Counted from the first letter of the stretch, positions 1 through 9,320 are shown. The stretch: 43,302 nt of DNA from Deltaproteobacteria bacterium (GCA_016875015.1 VGSJ01000018.1:1-43302), one strand, 5' to 3'. Notes: generated by a model from the letters alone, not told the origin. Numbers and translations are program-made.

Positions 1-17
1 GGATATCCTTCTTTATT

Positions 18-57
18 CCCTCTCCCCCAATGGGGGAGAGGGTTAGGGTGAGGGGGA
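18..57. repeat. C-rich/G-rich hairpin repeat, left edge
   Basis: A perfect 10-bp inverted repeat (CCTCTCCCCC-AAT-GGGGGAGAGG) is followed by GGTTAGGGTGAGGGGG. The same architecture recurs near 12679, so this is a dispersed intergenic repeat. It lies downstream of the histidine kinase on the minus strand and could also slow transcription there. No gene is seen in 1-220. Confidence 0.7.
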
Positions 58-220
58 ATTAATCACTTTCTCCCTGTCGTTGATAAATGCGTTCCCGTAT
101 TTTTTGAAAGCTCGGGTGCTAAGTGAACAGCATTGGACTTAAAACACCCGGTCTTCAAGATATAGCTTGTTTTATACCATACCGATCATGGATCATTACA
201 CTGAGCCTCAGTTTTAAGCA

Positions 221-2539
221 TCACGCCTCTTCGAACTCCATGCCGGCCCCCTGGTCCCTAGCTTCCAGGGGCAGCCGGATGGTAAACGCGGTCCCGCCTC
301 CCCGGGGGCTGTCCGCGGTAATCGTCCCGCCGTGCCGCTGAATCACCCCGTAAACAATGGAGAGCCCCAGGCCCGTGCCTTTGCCCGGGGGTTTGGTGGT
401 AAAAAATGGTTCGAAGATCTTGTCCCGGATCTCCGGGGCAATCCCACCGCCGGTGTCGGTAAAGGTCAAAATGATCCCGTCCCTCTGGGGGGTGGGCTGG
501 CTGGCGATGGTGATCTGCCCCTGCCCATTCATGGCGTCCGCGGCATTGAGGAGCAGGTTGGTAAAGACCTGCTGCAACTGGCCCGGGTCCCCGACGATCT
601 GAGGCAGAAAGGAATCCAGTTGCTGGATGACCGTGATGTTGTGGAAAAAGGCCTGGTGGCTGAGGAGATCCACGCAGCGCTGGATGACGTCATTGGCGTC
701 AAAGAGTTTTTGCTCCCCCAGGGACTGGCGGCTAAAATCCAGCAGCCGGTGCACGATCTGCTGGCACCGCATCGTCTGGGTGATGATCACCTCGACATTT
801 TCCCGGTGGACGGCATCGGCTGCCAGGTCCCGCTGCAAGAGTTCGGCGTAGATCAGGATGCCGGCCAGGGGATTGTTGATTTCATGGGCCACCCCCGCGG
901 ACATCCTTCCCAAGGAGGCGATCTTTTCGCTATGCACCAGTTGCGCCTGGGCCGCCTCCAATTCCCGGTGGACTTTGAGGATTTCCCGCAGGTCGGAAAA
1001 AATGCCCACGCTGGCGACCTCTTCACCCCGCTCCCGGATAATAGTGGCGGAAAAGTTGACCGGCACCTCCTCGCCCTGTTTATTGATAAAGGTCATCCGG
1101 GTGGTGTTCAGCTTGTCCGGCGGCCCGTATTCATCGCTGCGCATCCGCCGCATCATCTCGGCGGCTACCTCGACCGGATAGAACCGGCGGAAGTTCTCCG
1201 CATTGCCGATCATATCCTCAGCCTTGTAGCCCAGAATCCGTTCCGCCCCTTCGTTGAAGATCAGGGGCACCCCCTTGGTGTCCACCACCACGATGCCGTC
1301 CACCGAGTTCCGAATGATGTTGGTGAAAAAGGCGTTGGTCTTCCGGAGCTCCCGTTCGATGAGTATGCGGCTGGTGAGGTCCCGCAGGTACAAACAGGTG
1401 ATGACCTTATCCCCCAGGCGCGATATCGCCATGCAGGTTTCGAAGACCCGGGGGATGTGGAACTCATCATGGGGTTTGTCCAAAATACTGCAGAAGCGGG
1501 ACTCCTGCCGCTGGCCCTGGTCCACCAGTCCCATCAGTTCTTGGGCCATGTGGAGGTGCTGGGAGGTGAGCACCTCCCCGAGGTTCTTGCCGATGAGCTC
1601 CAGCCTGGAGGAGTTCAGGATTTTGGCCATCCGGGAATTGGCGAAGACGATGCGATGGTCCTCATCCGCCATCAAGAGCCCTTCTTCGGTGAGATCAGTG
1701 AGCAGGTCAATCTTTTGTTCAGCCTCCACCACGGGGGTGATGTCGCGCACCGCCTCGAACCCGCCGATGACCCGGCCCTCGTGGTCGGTGATGATGGAGG
1801 CGGAGACGGTCACCTGCACCTTCCGGCCATCCCGAGTCCTTACGACCCGACGAATTCCAGAGATGGCGCGTTTTTGCTCCATGACCTGCTTGAGCACGCA
1901 CTCGCAGGTGCCGCACTGCTCGGTGTTGAGCAGATCCCCGCAGGTCATCCGGCCCACCACTTCGCGCAGGGTGTAACCCGTGAGCTTTTCCATGCGGTCG
2001 TTGAGGTGAGTGACCCTCAAAGACGGGTCCACCAGGAAGAAGGGCATGGGAAAATTTTCCAGGATGCTGGAGAGGATAGCCAACTGCTGCTCCATCACCG
2101 GGTGGGCCAGCAAATCGGCGTGCTCCCGGATGAGGATGAAACAGCCGGCCTTCCGGTTCTCGGCCTCCCGGATGGCAGTGGCGCTGAGGGAGAGGGGGGC
2201 GCCCAGGGGCCAGAGCGGCTTCAGCAGCACGGGGACCTGCCGGTAGCTTTCCCCGGGCTGGGGGCAGGACCAGGACCGGGACGCGTCCTCGCCGATTCCT
2301 TCCACGATGGCGTTTTCCGCACAGAGGGGACAGGGGTCTCCCGGACGCAGGGATTCCCCGAAGAGTTTTTGCGCGGCGCAGTTGAGAAAGATCACCTCCC
2401 GGTCACAGTTGGTGACCACCACCGCATCGGGGAACTTCGCCAGGAGCGGACCCAGAAACTCCACCGGCACGGCGGCGGCCCCGGTCAACGCCGGCGGCGC
2501 CTCAGGTCGGCTCGGGGGGGCGTCGTGCTCTGATTTCAT
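221..2539 (-). CDS. Multi-PAS sensor histidine kinase
   Basis: A 772-aa histidine kinase with no visible membrane segment, so probably a cytoplasmic sensor. About four PAS modules are visible, near residues 25-130, 155-275, 280-395 and 400-520. The second carries a Cys cluster ([15 protein letters not shown]). A HisKA domain follows with the phosphoacceptor His in [13 protein letters not shown], then a HATPase domain with [10 protein letters not shown] (N box), DTGGGI (G1), and [16 protein letters not shown] (F and G2 boxes). It is probably the last gene of the minus-strand C1 locus, after an ACT-like protein and a lone receiver that could be its phosphorylation target. PAS folds and the Cys cluster suggest redox or ligand sensing, but the signal cannot be read from sequence. 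The 733-aa plus-strand ORF over it is a shadow. Confidence 0.93.
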   Translation of the reverse strand: MKSEHDAPPSRPEAPPALTGAAAVPVEFLGPLLAKFPDAVVVTNCDREVIFLNCAAQKLFGESLRPGDPCPLCAENAIVEGIGEDASRSWSCPQPGESYRQVPVLLKPLWPLGAPLSLSATAIREAENRKAGCFILIREHADLLAHPVMEQQLAILSSILENFPMPFFLVDPSLRVTHLNDRMEKLTGYTLREVVGRMTCGDLLNTEQCGTCECVLKQVMEQKRAISGIRRVVRTRDGRKVQVTVSASIITDHEGRVIGGFEAVRDITPVVEAEQKIDLLTDLTEEGLLMADEDHRIVFANSRMAKILNSSRLELIGKNLGEVLTSQHLHMAQELMGLVDQGQRQESRFCSILDKPHDEFHIPRVFETCMAISRLGDKVITCLYLRDLTSRILIERELRKTNAFFTNIIRNSVDGIVVVDTKGVPLIFNEGAERILGYKAEDMIGNAENFRRFYPVEVAAEMMRRMRSDEYGPPDKLNTTRMTFINKQGEEVPVNFSATIIRERGEEVASVGIFSDLREILKVHRELEAAQAQLVHSEKIASLGRMSAGVAHEINNPLAGILIYAELLQRDLAADAVHRENVEVIITQTMRCQQIVHRLLDFSRQSLGEQKLFDANDVIQRCVDLLSHQAFFHNITVIQQLDSFLPQIVGDPGQLQQVFTNLLLNAADAMNGQGQITIASQPTPQRDGIILTFTDTGGGIAPEIRDKIFEPFFTTKPPGKGTGLGLSIVYGVIQRHGGTITADSPRGGGTAFTIRLPLEARDQGAGMEFEEA

Positions 2540-2620
2540 GGCCTGTTCCTTCCCGCCGGCATGGAGCGAGAGATAAACTCGTTCCCAAACTTCTGCTTGG
2601 GAACCAGAAAAAAGCTCACC

Positions 2621-3676
2621 TCAGCCCCTTGCCGCGGCTGGGGCGCATTCCACCGGGGCCGCAAAGGTGTTCCCCAGGATTACCTGGGCCGCCGCCAGTT
2701 CGTGCTGGCGAATGATCAGCGAGATGGTGGAGATGGTGCAGCTCAGGGCCAACAGGGAGATATGGGCCTGCGCCAGGGCCGTAACCAAGGTGTGGGCGAT
2801 GCCGTAGCGGTCGCCGAAATGGGGCCCATGGAGAAAAATACCCGCCACCGGGGTGAGGCGCATGGGCTGGAGATCAGGCAGGTGGCTTTTCAAAACCCGC
2901 CGGATTTCCTTGCCTTGGTCGGCGCCGCCGGGTTGGCGCCGGGCCGTGGAAAACGACAGGATGAATTCTTGGCCCCCGAGCCCCGGCAGGGCCACCAAGA
3001 ACGGTATGGCCAGGCCTAGTTCGCCCATCTCCATCAGGGCGGCGGCAAAGCCTGCCAGGATGTCGGCGGTGGCGATGTGAATGCCCCAGAGGTCCAGGTC
3101 CGACTGCGGGATAATCCAATACACCTTGGTAACCTTTTCCTGGTAGGTGGCCACCACCTTCTCCAGGTATTCCTTGGGAGGGGCCTGGGCCGAAAAAAAT
3201 TCCTGGGGGGAGGCATAGCCCGGGAAGGTGAAATGCTCGAACAGTTGCTCCACCGCGGGCTTGATGCGGGAAGACGACAGCACCGCGGTGATGGCGGAGG
3301 GGGAACTGGCCAGGCCGTGGATCACCACCCGGGCCCGGGCGAGGCTCCGGATGAACGTGCCGATGACTTCGGGGCGTTTGTCGTGGGGGTAAACGGCCAG
3401 GATCGAAGTGCCCGGCTGCAAGGCCAGCGAGGCGGCGGGGTCGGCCTGGGACTGCAGCAGGGTTAAAGCGGCTTCCCCGTTGTGGCTGGCCGTGCACAAC
3501 ACCTCGCGATCACCGGCCACGTGGGTAAAAAAGGTCAGGTTGAGGCGCTGCTGGGCCAACGGCGCACACACCGACGGCCCTAGACGGTTATCTTCCAACG
3601 GAGAGGAGGACTCCACGCAGGCGCCCTCCTCCAGGACTTTAAGGCCACCTATCCGGATCCGGTCGAATTTTTCCAA
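2621..3676 (-). CDS. ACT-like (aspartokinase regulatory-domain-like) protein
   Basis: A 351-aa protein without an aspartokinase catalytic domain. Residues about 45-150 (AGDREVLCTASHNG, ILAVYPHDKRPEVIGTFIRSLA) and the C-terminal 80 residues (VAGIFLHGPHFGDRYGIAHTLVTAL, ISLIIRQHELAAA) resemble the paired ACT domains that bind amino acids in aspartokinases. That is a fold-level impression only. The start is TTG, because an in-frame TGA lies just upstream and no ATG is available; the ribosome site is weak. It sits between a receiver protein and a multi-PAS kinase, which suggests a regulatory role, perhaps amino-acid sensing. No enzyme motif is visible. Confidence 0.75.
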   Translation of the reverse strand: MEKFDRIRIGGLKVLEEGACVESSSPLEDNRLGPSVCAPLAQQRLNLTFFTHVAGDREVLCTASHNGEAALTLLQSQADPAASLALQPGTSILAVYPHDKRPEVIGTFIRSLARARVVIHGLASSPSAITAVLSSSRIKPAVEQLFEHFTFPGYASPQEFFSAQAPPKEYLEKVVATYQEKVTKVYWIIPQSDLDLWGIHIATADILAGFAAALMEMGELGLAIPFLVALPGLGGQEFILSFSTARRQPGGADQGKEIRRVLKSHLPDLQPMRLTPVAGIFLHGPHFGDRYGIAHTLVTALAQAHISLLALSCTISTISLIIRQHELAAAQVILGNTFAAPVECAPAAARG

Positions 3677-3701
3677 AGCTCGTTGGAGTCATGCCCTAGG
3701 G

Positions 3702-4082
3702 TTAAAGTAATCTTTGCACCGCTTCCACCAGAGTGGCCGCATCCACGGGTTTGGGAATAAAATCTTCGGCTTCCACGCTCATCCCATCGGCATGGCTATA
3801 GCTGGTGGTGGGCACGGCCTCGCCCACCGCGGTGAGCAGGATGACGGGGATTTCCTGGGTCCACTTGTTGGATTTCAATTCCTTGCAAAGCTCGTAGCCA
3901 TTCTTTCTGGGCATCATCACGTCCAGAATCAAAACGTCCGGACGGCGCTTTTTGATGGCTTCCTCCCCTTCGATCCCGTCATAAGCCTTCCCCACTTCAA
4001 AGCCCTTGGACTCCAGCATCATGGATACGGTTTCCACCAGATCCGGATCGTCGTCGACGATCAGTATGTACTTTCCAGACAT
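3702..4082 (-). CDS. Single-domain response regulator (CheY-like)
   Basis: A 126-aa stand-alone receiver domain with no output domain. The acidic triad D10-D11-D12 (IVDDDP), the phosphoacceptor D54 (LILDVMMPRKNGYE), the Thr of LLTA and the Lys of FIPKP are all present, so it should be phosphorylatable. A loop before the Lys (EAVPTTSYSHADGMSVEAED) is longer than usual for CheY. A strong ribosome site (GGGAGG) precedes the ATG. It lies between metF and the ACT-like/histidine kinase genes on the same strand, and that kinase is the natural candidate partner (inference from position). Confidence 0.93.
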   Translation of the reverse strand: MSGKYILIVDDDPDLVETVSMMLESKGFEVGKAYDGIEGEEAIKKRRPDVLILDVMMPRKNGYELCKELKSNKWTQEIPVILLTAVGEAVPTTSYSHADGMSVEAEDFIPKPVDAATLVEAVQRLL

Positions 4083-4196
4083 GAGACCTCCCCTTTCATG
4101 ATGATCGTCCTGCCATTATGAACGCAAAATGGATAAATTACAAGGCTCATGAGACCTCTTGTGGATTTGGCGAATTTTTCTGGCTCCCCCCCGGTC

Positions 4197-5132
4197 TTAC
4201 GCCAACTGGGGTCTGGGATAGAGGCCGCCCCGTTCCACGATTTCCTGGACTTTCTCCTCCCACTCGATGGCCATGATGTGGAAACCCCGGACGCCTTCCA
4301 CTTCTTTCAGTTCCTGGATCTGTTCCACTGCCAGGGTGATGCCTTCCTCGGCCTGCTTTTCCTTGGGGACGCCGCCGATGCGCCTGATGATGTCGTCGGG
4401 GACATCCATGCCCGGCACCCGTTTTTGCATGTATTTGGCCATGCCCACGTTCTTCATGGGGGTGATCCCCGCCAGGATGGCCACTTTTTCATGCAACCCC
4501 CGGTCCACCATCAGTTTCATGAACTCTTTGAACTTGTCCAGGTTGTAGATGCACTGGGTCTGGATGAACTGCACCCCGGCCGCCACTTTCTTGGCCAGGC
4601 GCGACACCCGCATGGCCACGTTGGGCCCCGCGAAGGGGTTGGCCGCGGCGCCGATGAACATCTGGGGGCGCACCGCAAATTCGTGGCCGCCCAACAGTTT
4701 GCCCTCATCCCGCATCATCTTCACGGTCTGGATGAGCTGGATGGAATCCAGGTCAAAGACGTTGGCGCACTTGGGGTGGTCCCCGAAGTGCTGGTGGTCC
4801 CCGGTAAGGCAGAGGATGTTGTGGATGCCGAAGGAGGCGGCCCCCAGAATATCGCTCTGGAGGGCGATGCAGTTTCTGTCCCTGGTCACCATCTGGAGAC
4901 ACGGCTCCAGCCCCATGAGCTTGAGGCGGATGCAGCACGCCAGGCTACAGACCCGGCAGACCGACGTCTGGTTGTCCGTGACGTTGATGGCATCGACGTA
5001 ATCCTTGATCAGGTTGCCCTTGTGCTCGATCACGGCGCCATCGGCGCTCCGGGGCGGACCGACCTCGGAAGTAACCGCAAAGTTGCCCGAGGCGATCATC
5101 TTCTGCAGTTTGCTGGGAGTAGTCACACTCAT
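4197..5132 (-). CDS. metF: Methylenetetrahydrofolate reductase, MetF
   Basis: A 311-aa protein of the MetF TIM-barrel flavoprotein family, which interconverts 5,10-methylene-THF and 5-methyl-THF. Family features include an N-terminal FAVTSEVGPP segment, VTRDRNCIALQSDILGA, NILCLTGDHQHFGDHP and GVQFIQTQCIYNLDKF. A Cys-rich segment (CRVCSLACC) lies where the paralogue at 9363 has MRLSSLGGA. Its ATG overlaps the metV stop by four bases (ATGA), so the two are translationally coupled. With metV, mvhD and hdrA upstream it is most likely the catalytic part of a MetFV-HdrA-MvhD complex in the methyl branch of the Wood-Ljungdahl pathway. Direction (reductive or oxidative) cannot be told from sequence. 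Confidence 0.93.
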   Translation of the reverse strand: MSVTTPSKLQKMIASGNFAVTSEVGPPRSADGAVIEHKGNLIKDYVDAINVTDNQTSVCRVCSLACCIRLKLMGLEPCLQMVTRDRNCIALQSDILGAASFGIHNILCLTGDHQHFGDHPKCANVFDLDSIQLIQTVKMMRDEGKLLGGHEFAVRPQMFIGAAANPFAGPNVAMRVSRLAKKVAAGVQFIQTQCIYNLDKFKEFMKLMVDRGLHEKVAILAGITPMKNVGMAKYMQKRVPGMDVPDDIIRRIGGVPKEKQAEEGITLAVEQIQELKEVEGVRGFHIMAIEWEEKVQEIVERGGLYPRPQLA

Positions 5133-5797
5133 ATCCGTAAATCCTCTCTGACGATCGTGCGCGGTCCGCCGTCCCGGGAAGTGGTCCAGTCCTTGGGATC
5201 CACGGGTTTCTCAAAGCGGTCCAGCTGTCCCAGGGTTTTTAGCCGCTCGTAGATCAGCTCCCAGCCGCAGGGGACGTCCTTGCTGATTTCGCACTTGCCC
5301 TGGTCGGAGCCGCCGCAGGGGCCGTTGAGCATGCGCTTGGAACATCGGGCGATGGGACAGACCCCGCCGGTTTCGGCCAGGATGCAGCGTCCGCAAGCCT
5401 GGCAGCGCTCGGCGTAGAGCCCCCGCTCCTCGTTGACCCCCAAAAAGCAGGTGTCCACCCCGGGGTAGATGATCTTGTTGTTGTACATCTCCGCCATGTA
5501 CTGGACCCCGCAGCCGCACGCCAGGGAGACCACGGCGTCGTAAGCGTCCATCTTGTCGGAGAGTTGCGCCAGGTATTCCTTTTCGCACTGCCGGGTCAGG
5601 CTGGTTTCGTCAATCTGGGCCTGCTTGCCTGCCTGGGTAAAGTAGAGCCTCAGGGCCGAGGCCAGCACCTTGGCTTCTTTCGAGCCGCCGGCTTCGCACA
5701 CGGTGACGCAACCGTCGCAGCCGACAATCAGCACTTTGGTGAAGTCTTTGACCAGGTCGAGGACTTCTTCCAGGGGTTTGGGCACTGCCTTGATCAT
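5129..5797 (-). CDS. metV: MetV-like Cys-rich partner of methylene-THF reductase
   Basis: A 222-aa protein of the methylene-THF reductase C-terminal (MetV) family. Cys motifs are dense: CDGCVTVCEAGG near residues 28-39, LACGCGV near 93, then CQACGRC, GGVCPIARCSK and NGPCGG in the C-terminal third. These are expected to hold Fe-S and/or zinc. MetV binds MetF and links it to electron carriers in acetogens such as Moorella and Acetobacterium (family knowledge). It overlaps mvhD upstream and metF downstream by ATGA each, and a strong GGAGG lies seven bases before its ATG. Confidence 0.92.
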   Translation of the reverse strand: MIKAVPKPLEEVLDLVKDFTKVLIVGCDGCVTVCEAGGSKEAKVLASALRLYFTQAGKQAQIDETSLTRQCEKEYLAQLSDKMDAYDAVVSLACGCGVQYMAEMYNNKIIYPGVDTCFLGVNEERGLYAERCQACGRCILAETGGVCPIARCSKRMLNGPCGGSDQGKCEISKDVPCGWELIYERLKTLGQLDRFEKPVDPKDWTTSRDGGPRTIVREDLRI

Positions 5798-6249
5798 GTG
5801 GTTACCTCCGCAATGGGCCTGACGGCCTTTCCTGTCGCAACTCTGATGGGACTGGGACCCAGTTCCATCACTTTTTCGGTGATCTCCCGGATGATCTCGG
5901 CGAACCGCCCGCCCATCCCGGAAGTCAGATTGTACATCGCCAGCCGTTCGCCGCCGACGCCGACTTTGTCCAGGATCTCCTTCACCCGGTTGCCCCGTTT
6001 TTTGGCGTAAAGATTGCCGGCGCCATAGTGGCAGTCCCCCTCCAGGCAGCCCATCACGATGACCCCGTCGGCCCCGTACTCAAAGGCCATCAGCAGGTGC
6101 ATGATGTCCACCTTGCCGGTGCAGGGGACCTCGATAATCCGCACGCTGGGCGGGTACTGCAATCGCATCGAACCTGCCAGGTCCGCGGCGGAATAAGCTC
6201 AGTAGTGGCAGCAAAACCCGACAATCTTCGGCTCAAACGATTCCATCAT
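5794..6249 (-). CDS. mvhD: MvhD-family iron-sulfur protein, selenoprotein with in-frame UGA
   Basis: The ORF track gives only 124 aa from 6168, but the reading frame continues upstream to tandem ATGs at 6249 and 6246. A TGAGGAG ribosome site lies four or seven bases ahead. The only interruption is TGA at 6201-6199. The N-terminus then reads MMESFEPKIVGFCCHYUAYSAADLAG and runs straight into SMRLQYPP. MvhD proteins normally have C-x-x-C-x-Y here, so TGA replaces the second Cys and is best read as selenocysteine (about residue 17 of 151). The rest has the family's CTGKVD and GCLEGDCHYGAGN motifs for the [2Fe-2S] cluster. MvhD passes electrons between HdrA and a partner, here probably MetVF. It lies eight bases after the hdrA stop and overlaps metV. 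Methanogen VhuD is a known selenoprotein homologue. A nonsense mutation is the alternative, but the Cys alignment argues against it. Confidence 0.88.
6164..6187 (-). promoter_or_regulatory. Candidate bacterial SECIS hairpin for mvhD
   Basis: On the minus strand, 11 bases after the TGA, CGC-GGACC-UGGCA-GGUUC-GAU-GCG can form a stem. GGACC pairs with GGUUC (one G-U), CGC pairs with GCG, and a 3-nt bulge lies on the 3' side. The loop UGGCA has G as its second base, about 21 nt from the UGA. Bacterial SECIS elements lie directly downstream of UGA within the coding region and need an apical-loop G, so position and loop fit. The stem is short and was paired by hand. Confidence 0.55.
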
Positions 6250-6257
6250 CGGACTCC

Positions 6258-9200
6258 TCAATATAAAGTTTTGATCTTGGCGCTGATCTGGTCGTCTTCA
6301 AAATGGGCCACCTGGATGATCTTGGCCGGACATTCCGAGGCGCAGGTGCCGCAGCCCTGGCACAGGGCCTCGTTGATCTCCGAGACGTTGTCCCGGCTGA
6401 TCTGCGGAATACCGTAGGGGCAGGTCCGGACGCACACCAAGCAGGCGGCGCAGCGGTCCGGTTCCACGTGGGCGGTGATCCCGCTGATGGTCTGGTTGAC
6501 GTCCGCCAGGAACGCCCCGGCCCGGGAGGCCGCGGCCATAGCCTGGGCGATGCTCTCATTGATGAGCTTGGGGGAATGCGCCATGCCGCAGAGGAAGATG
6601 CCTTCCGAGGCAAAATCCACCGGCCGCAGCTTGGCGTGGGCCTCGATGAAAAACCCGCCGGCGTTCCGGGGGATTTTCAGGAGCGACGCCAATTCCTCGG
6701 TATCGGCGGCCCGGGCCCCGGCGCTCAACACCACCGCGTCCACGGCCATGTTGATGGGGCGGCCCAGCACGTGGTCCACAAAGGTGACGCTCAACTGACC
6801 GTTGTCGTTATTGACCTGGGGCAACCGGTCCGGCTCGAACCGGGAAAAGAGCACCCCTTTCTCCCGGGCCTCCCGGTAGTAATCCTCCAGGAACCCGTAG
6901 GTGCGCATATCCCGGTAGAGGATCACCACGTCCATGTCGGGGTTGAGGCCCTTGAGCTGCAGGGCGTACTTCACCGCCCCCTGGCAGCAGAGGCGGCTGC
7001 AGTTGGGGCTCTCGTCGTTCCGGGAGCCCACGCACTGCACCATAACCACCCGGTCCCACTTGGCGGCCGAGTCCTTCTCCCGGTGGAGAAAATCGCCCAG
7101 TTCCAGCTGGGTCATGACCCGCTCGTGTTCCCCGTAGAGAAATTCCTTGGGATGGTACTCATGGGCGCCGGTGGCCACCACGGTGATCCCGTGATCGATT
7201 TTCCGCTCGTACATGCCGGGCCCCACCAACACTTCCGTGGTGAAGTTGCCTTTGTAGCCGATGAAACCCACCACCAGGGCGCTCGTGAGCACCTGAATCT
7301 TGTTGTGGGCCTTCACTTGCTCGATGAGCCCGTCCAGGTAGGCCTGGACGTCCAGGCCCTCGATGGTTTTGTGGACCCGGCGGGCGTTGCCGCCCAGTTG
7401 CGGTTCTTTTTCCAGGAGGATGGTCTCAAATCCCTGGTCGCCCAGATTGAGGGCCGCGTTGAGGCCGGCGATGCCGCCGCCGATGACCAGGGCCCGCTGG
7501 TTGATGCTCAGGGGCTTTTCCATCAACGGCTTGAGCAGGGAAGCCCGGGCCACCGCCATCCGGACCAGGTCCTTGGCCTTGTCCGTGGCCTTGTCTTGCT
7601 CCTTCATGTGCACCCAGGAGTCCTGGTTGCGGATGTTGGCCATCTCAAACAGATACTTGTTCAAACCGGCGTCGGTCAACGTCTCCCGGAACAGGGACTC
7701 GTGGGTGATGGGGGTGCAAGCCGCCACCACCACCCGGTTGAGGTTGTGTTCCTCGATGATTTTGGTCATCTGGACCTGGGTGTCCTGGGAACAGGTGAAC
7801 AGGTTTTCTTCCACGTACGCTACATTGGGCAGCGTCTTGACATATTCCGCCAGGTCCGGCACGTTAACGATGCCGCCGATGTTGATGCCGCAGTTGCAGA
7901 CGAACACCCCGATACGGGGGGCGTCTTCCGGCCGGATGGCCTTGGGTTCGGGCGTCTTCTTGAGCCTGGTTTCGGTCCAACGGACATCCCCCAAAGAGGC
8001 GCTCACCGCCCCGGCTGCGGCCGACGCCTGCATGACCGATTCGGGAATATCTTTGGGGCCCTGCATGGCCCCGCTGACATAGATGCCCGGACGGCTTGCC
8101 GACACGGGCGCGAACGGCGAGGTGGCCACAAAATCGTGGGAGTTGGCGTCCACCCCCAGAGTAGAGGACAACTCACGGCTCGCCTGGCTCACCTCCATGC
8201 CCACGGACAGCACGATCAGGTTAAAGGTCTCGATCTTCTCTTCGCCGCTTTCATCCGCATACCGGACCTGCAAATCGCCGTCGGCCAAGGGATCGATGCT
8301 GTGGATGCGGGAACGGACGAACCGCACGCCGTGCTCGTCTTTGGCGCGGTTATAGTAGAGTTCAAAGTCTTTGCCGAAGGTGCGCATGTCCATGAAAAAT
8401 ATGGCGGTATCCAGCGGATAGGAAGCATGCTCCTTGGAGATCACCGCCTCCTTGATGGCGTACATGCAACAGACCGAGGAGCAGTAGGTGTGATATTTAA
8501 CATCCCGGGAGCCCACGCACTGGAGCCAGGCGATCTTCTTGGGCTCGGCGTGGTCCGAGGGCCGGACCAGGTGGCCGCCGAAAGGCCCCGAGGCCGAGAG
8601 AATCCGCTCGAACTCCAGCGAGGTCACGACATTGGGGAAATGGGCGTAATGGTACGTCGGATACTGGCTGGGATCGAAGGTCCTGAAACCCGGGGTCAGG
8701 ATCACCGCGCCCACTTCTAGGTCCCTTACCTGATCCTTTTGTTCCAAGTCCACCGCCCCGGTGGGACAGAACTTTTCGCAGGCCTTGCATTTTCCACCTT
8801 TCTTAAAATAGATGCAGCTGGCCTTATCAATGGCGTATTTAAGGGGCACCGCCTGGGGATACATGACGTAGGCCGACTTGCGGGTGCCCAGTCCCTGGTT
8901 GAATTCGTCCGGCACCTTTTTGGGACATTTCTCGGCGCAGACGCCGCAGCCGATACACTTGGCCAGGTCGATATAGCGAGCCGGTTGGGTTATTTTGACG
9001 GTAAAGTGTCCCGGGACTCCGTTGATGCCCTGCACCGTTGCCGGAGCCAGAATTTCGATGTTCAGGTGGCGGCCGCACTCCACCAGCTTGGGGGAAAGGA
9101 TACACATGGAGCAGTCGTTGGTGGGGAAGGTCTTGTCCAACTGGGCCATAACCCCGCCGATGGCCGGCTTGTTTTCCACCAGATACACATAAAAGCCCGA

Positions 9201-9320
9201 GTTGGCCATATCCAGGGCCGCTTGGATTCCGGCGACGCCGCCACCCACCACCATCACCGCGCCTACATTGCCGGAACGTTGGGCTGATTCTTGAGCCGTC
9301 ACGTCTTTTTCTTGGGGCAT
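6258..9320 (-). CDS. hdrA: HdrA-like electron-bifurcating FAD/Fe-S protein (long form)
   Basis: A 1020-aa HdrA-family flavoprotein with two FAD modules. The N-terminal half has VVGGGVAGIQAALD (near residue 25), the Cys motif CSMCILSPKLVEC, ferredoxin motifs CIGCGVCAEKCP (near 121) and CKACEKFCP (near 176), and SRDVKYHTYCSSVCC. A middle segment begins IGVFVCNCG. A second FAD-binding motif, VIGGGIAGLNAAL, lies near 622. The last 66 residues hold two 4Fe-4S motifs, CAACLVCVRTCP and CQGCGTCASECP. HdrA carries the flavin that splits or merges electron pairs in heterodisulfide reductase-type complexes. No hdrB or hdrC is present; mvhD, metV and metF follow at once, so methylene-THF reduction or methyl-THF oxidation is the likely partner reaction. 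Cytoplasmic, with no signal peptide. The 805-aa plus-strand ORF is a shadow. Confidence 0.95.
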   Translation of the reverse strand: MPQEKDVTAQESAQRSGNVGAVMVVGGGVAGIQAALDMANSGFYVYLVENKPAIGGVMAQLDKTFPTNDCSMCILSPKLVECGRHLNIEILAPATVQGINGVPGHFTVKITQPARYIDLAKCIGCGVCAEKCPKKVPDEFNQGLGTRKSAYVMYPQAVPLKYAIDKASCIYFKKGGKCKACEKFCPTGAVDLEQKDQVRDLEVGAVILTPGFRTFDPSQYPTYHYAHFPNVVTSLEFERILSASGPFGGHLVRPSDHAEPKKIAWLQCVGSRDVKYHTYCSSVCCMYAIKEAVISKEHASYPLDTAIFFMDMRTFGKDFELYYNRAKDEHGVRFVRSRIHSIDPLADGDLQVRYADESGEEKIETFNLIVLSVGMEVSQASRELSSTLGVDANSHDFVATSPFAPVSASRPGIYVSGAMQGPKDIPESVMQASAAAGAVSASLGDVRWTETRLKKTPEPKAIRPEDAPRIGVFVCNCGINIGGIVNVPDLAEYVKTLPNVAYVEENLFTCSQDTQVQMTKIIEEHNLNRVVVAACTPITHESLFRETLTDAGLNKYLFEMANIRNQDSWVHMKEQDKATDKAKDLVRMAVARASLLKPLMEKPLSINQRALVIGGGIAGLNAALNLGDQGFETILLEKEPQLGGNARRVHKTIEGLDVQAYLDGLIEQVKAHNKIQVLTSALVVGFIGYKGNFTTEVLVGPGMYERKIDHGITVVATGAHEYHPKEFLYGEHERVMTQLELGDFLHREKDSAAKWDRVVMVQCVGSRNDESPNCSRLCCQGAVKYALQLKGLNPDMDVVILYRDMRTYGFLEDYYREAREKGVLFSRFEPDRLPQVNNDNGQLSVTFVDHVLGRPINMAVDAVVLSAGARAADTEELASLLKIPRNAGGFFIEAHAKLRPVDFASEGIFLCGMAHSPKLINESIAQAMAAASRAGAFLADVNQTISGITAHVEPDRCAACLVCVRTCPYGIPQISRDNVSEINEALCQGCGTCASECPAKIIQVAHFEDDQISAKIKTLY

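Noticed and set aside
332-2533. 733-aa plus-strand ORF
   Set aside because: It is the antisense shadow of the histidine kinase, with low-complexity His/Gly/Pro-rich translation typical of high-GC opposite strands.
6303-8720. 805-aa plus-strand ORF
   Set aside because: Antisense to hdrA, whose family motifs are certain.
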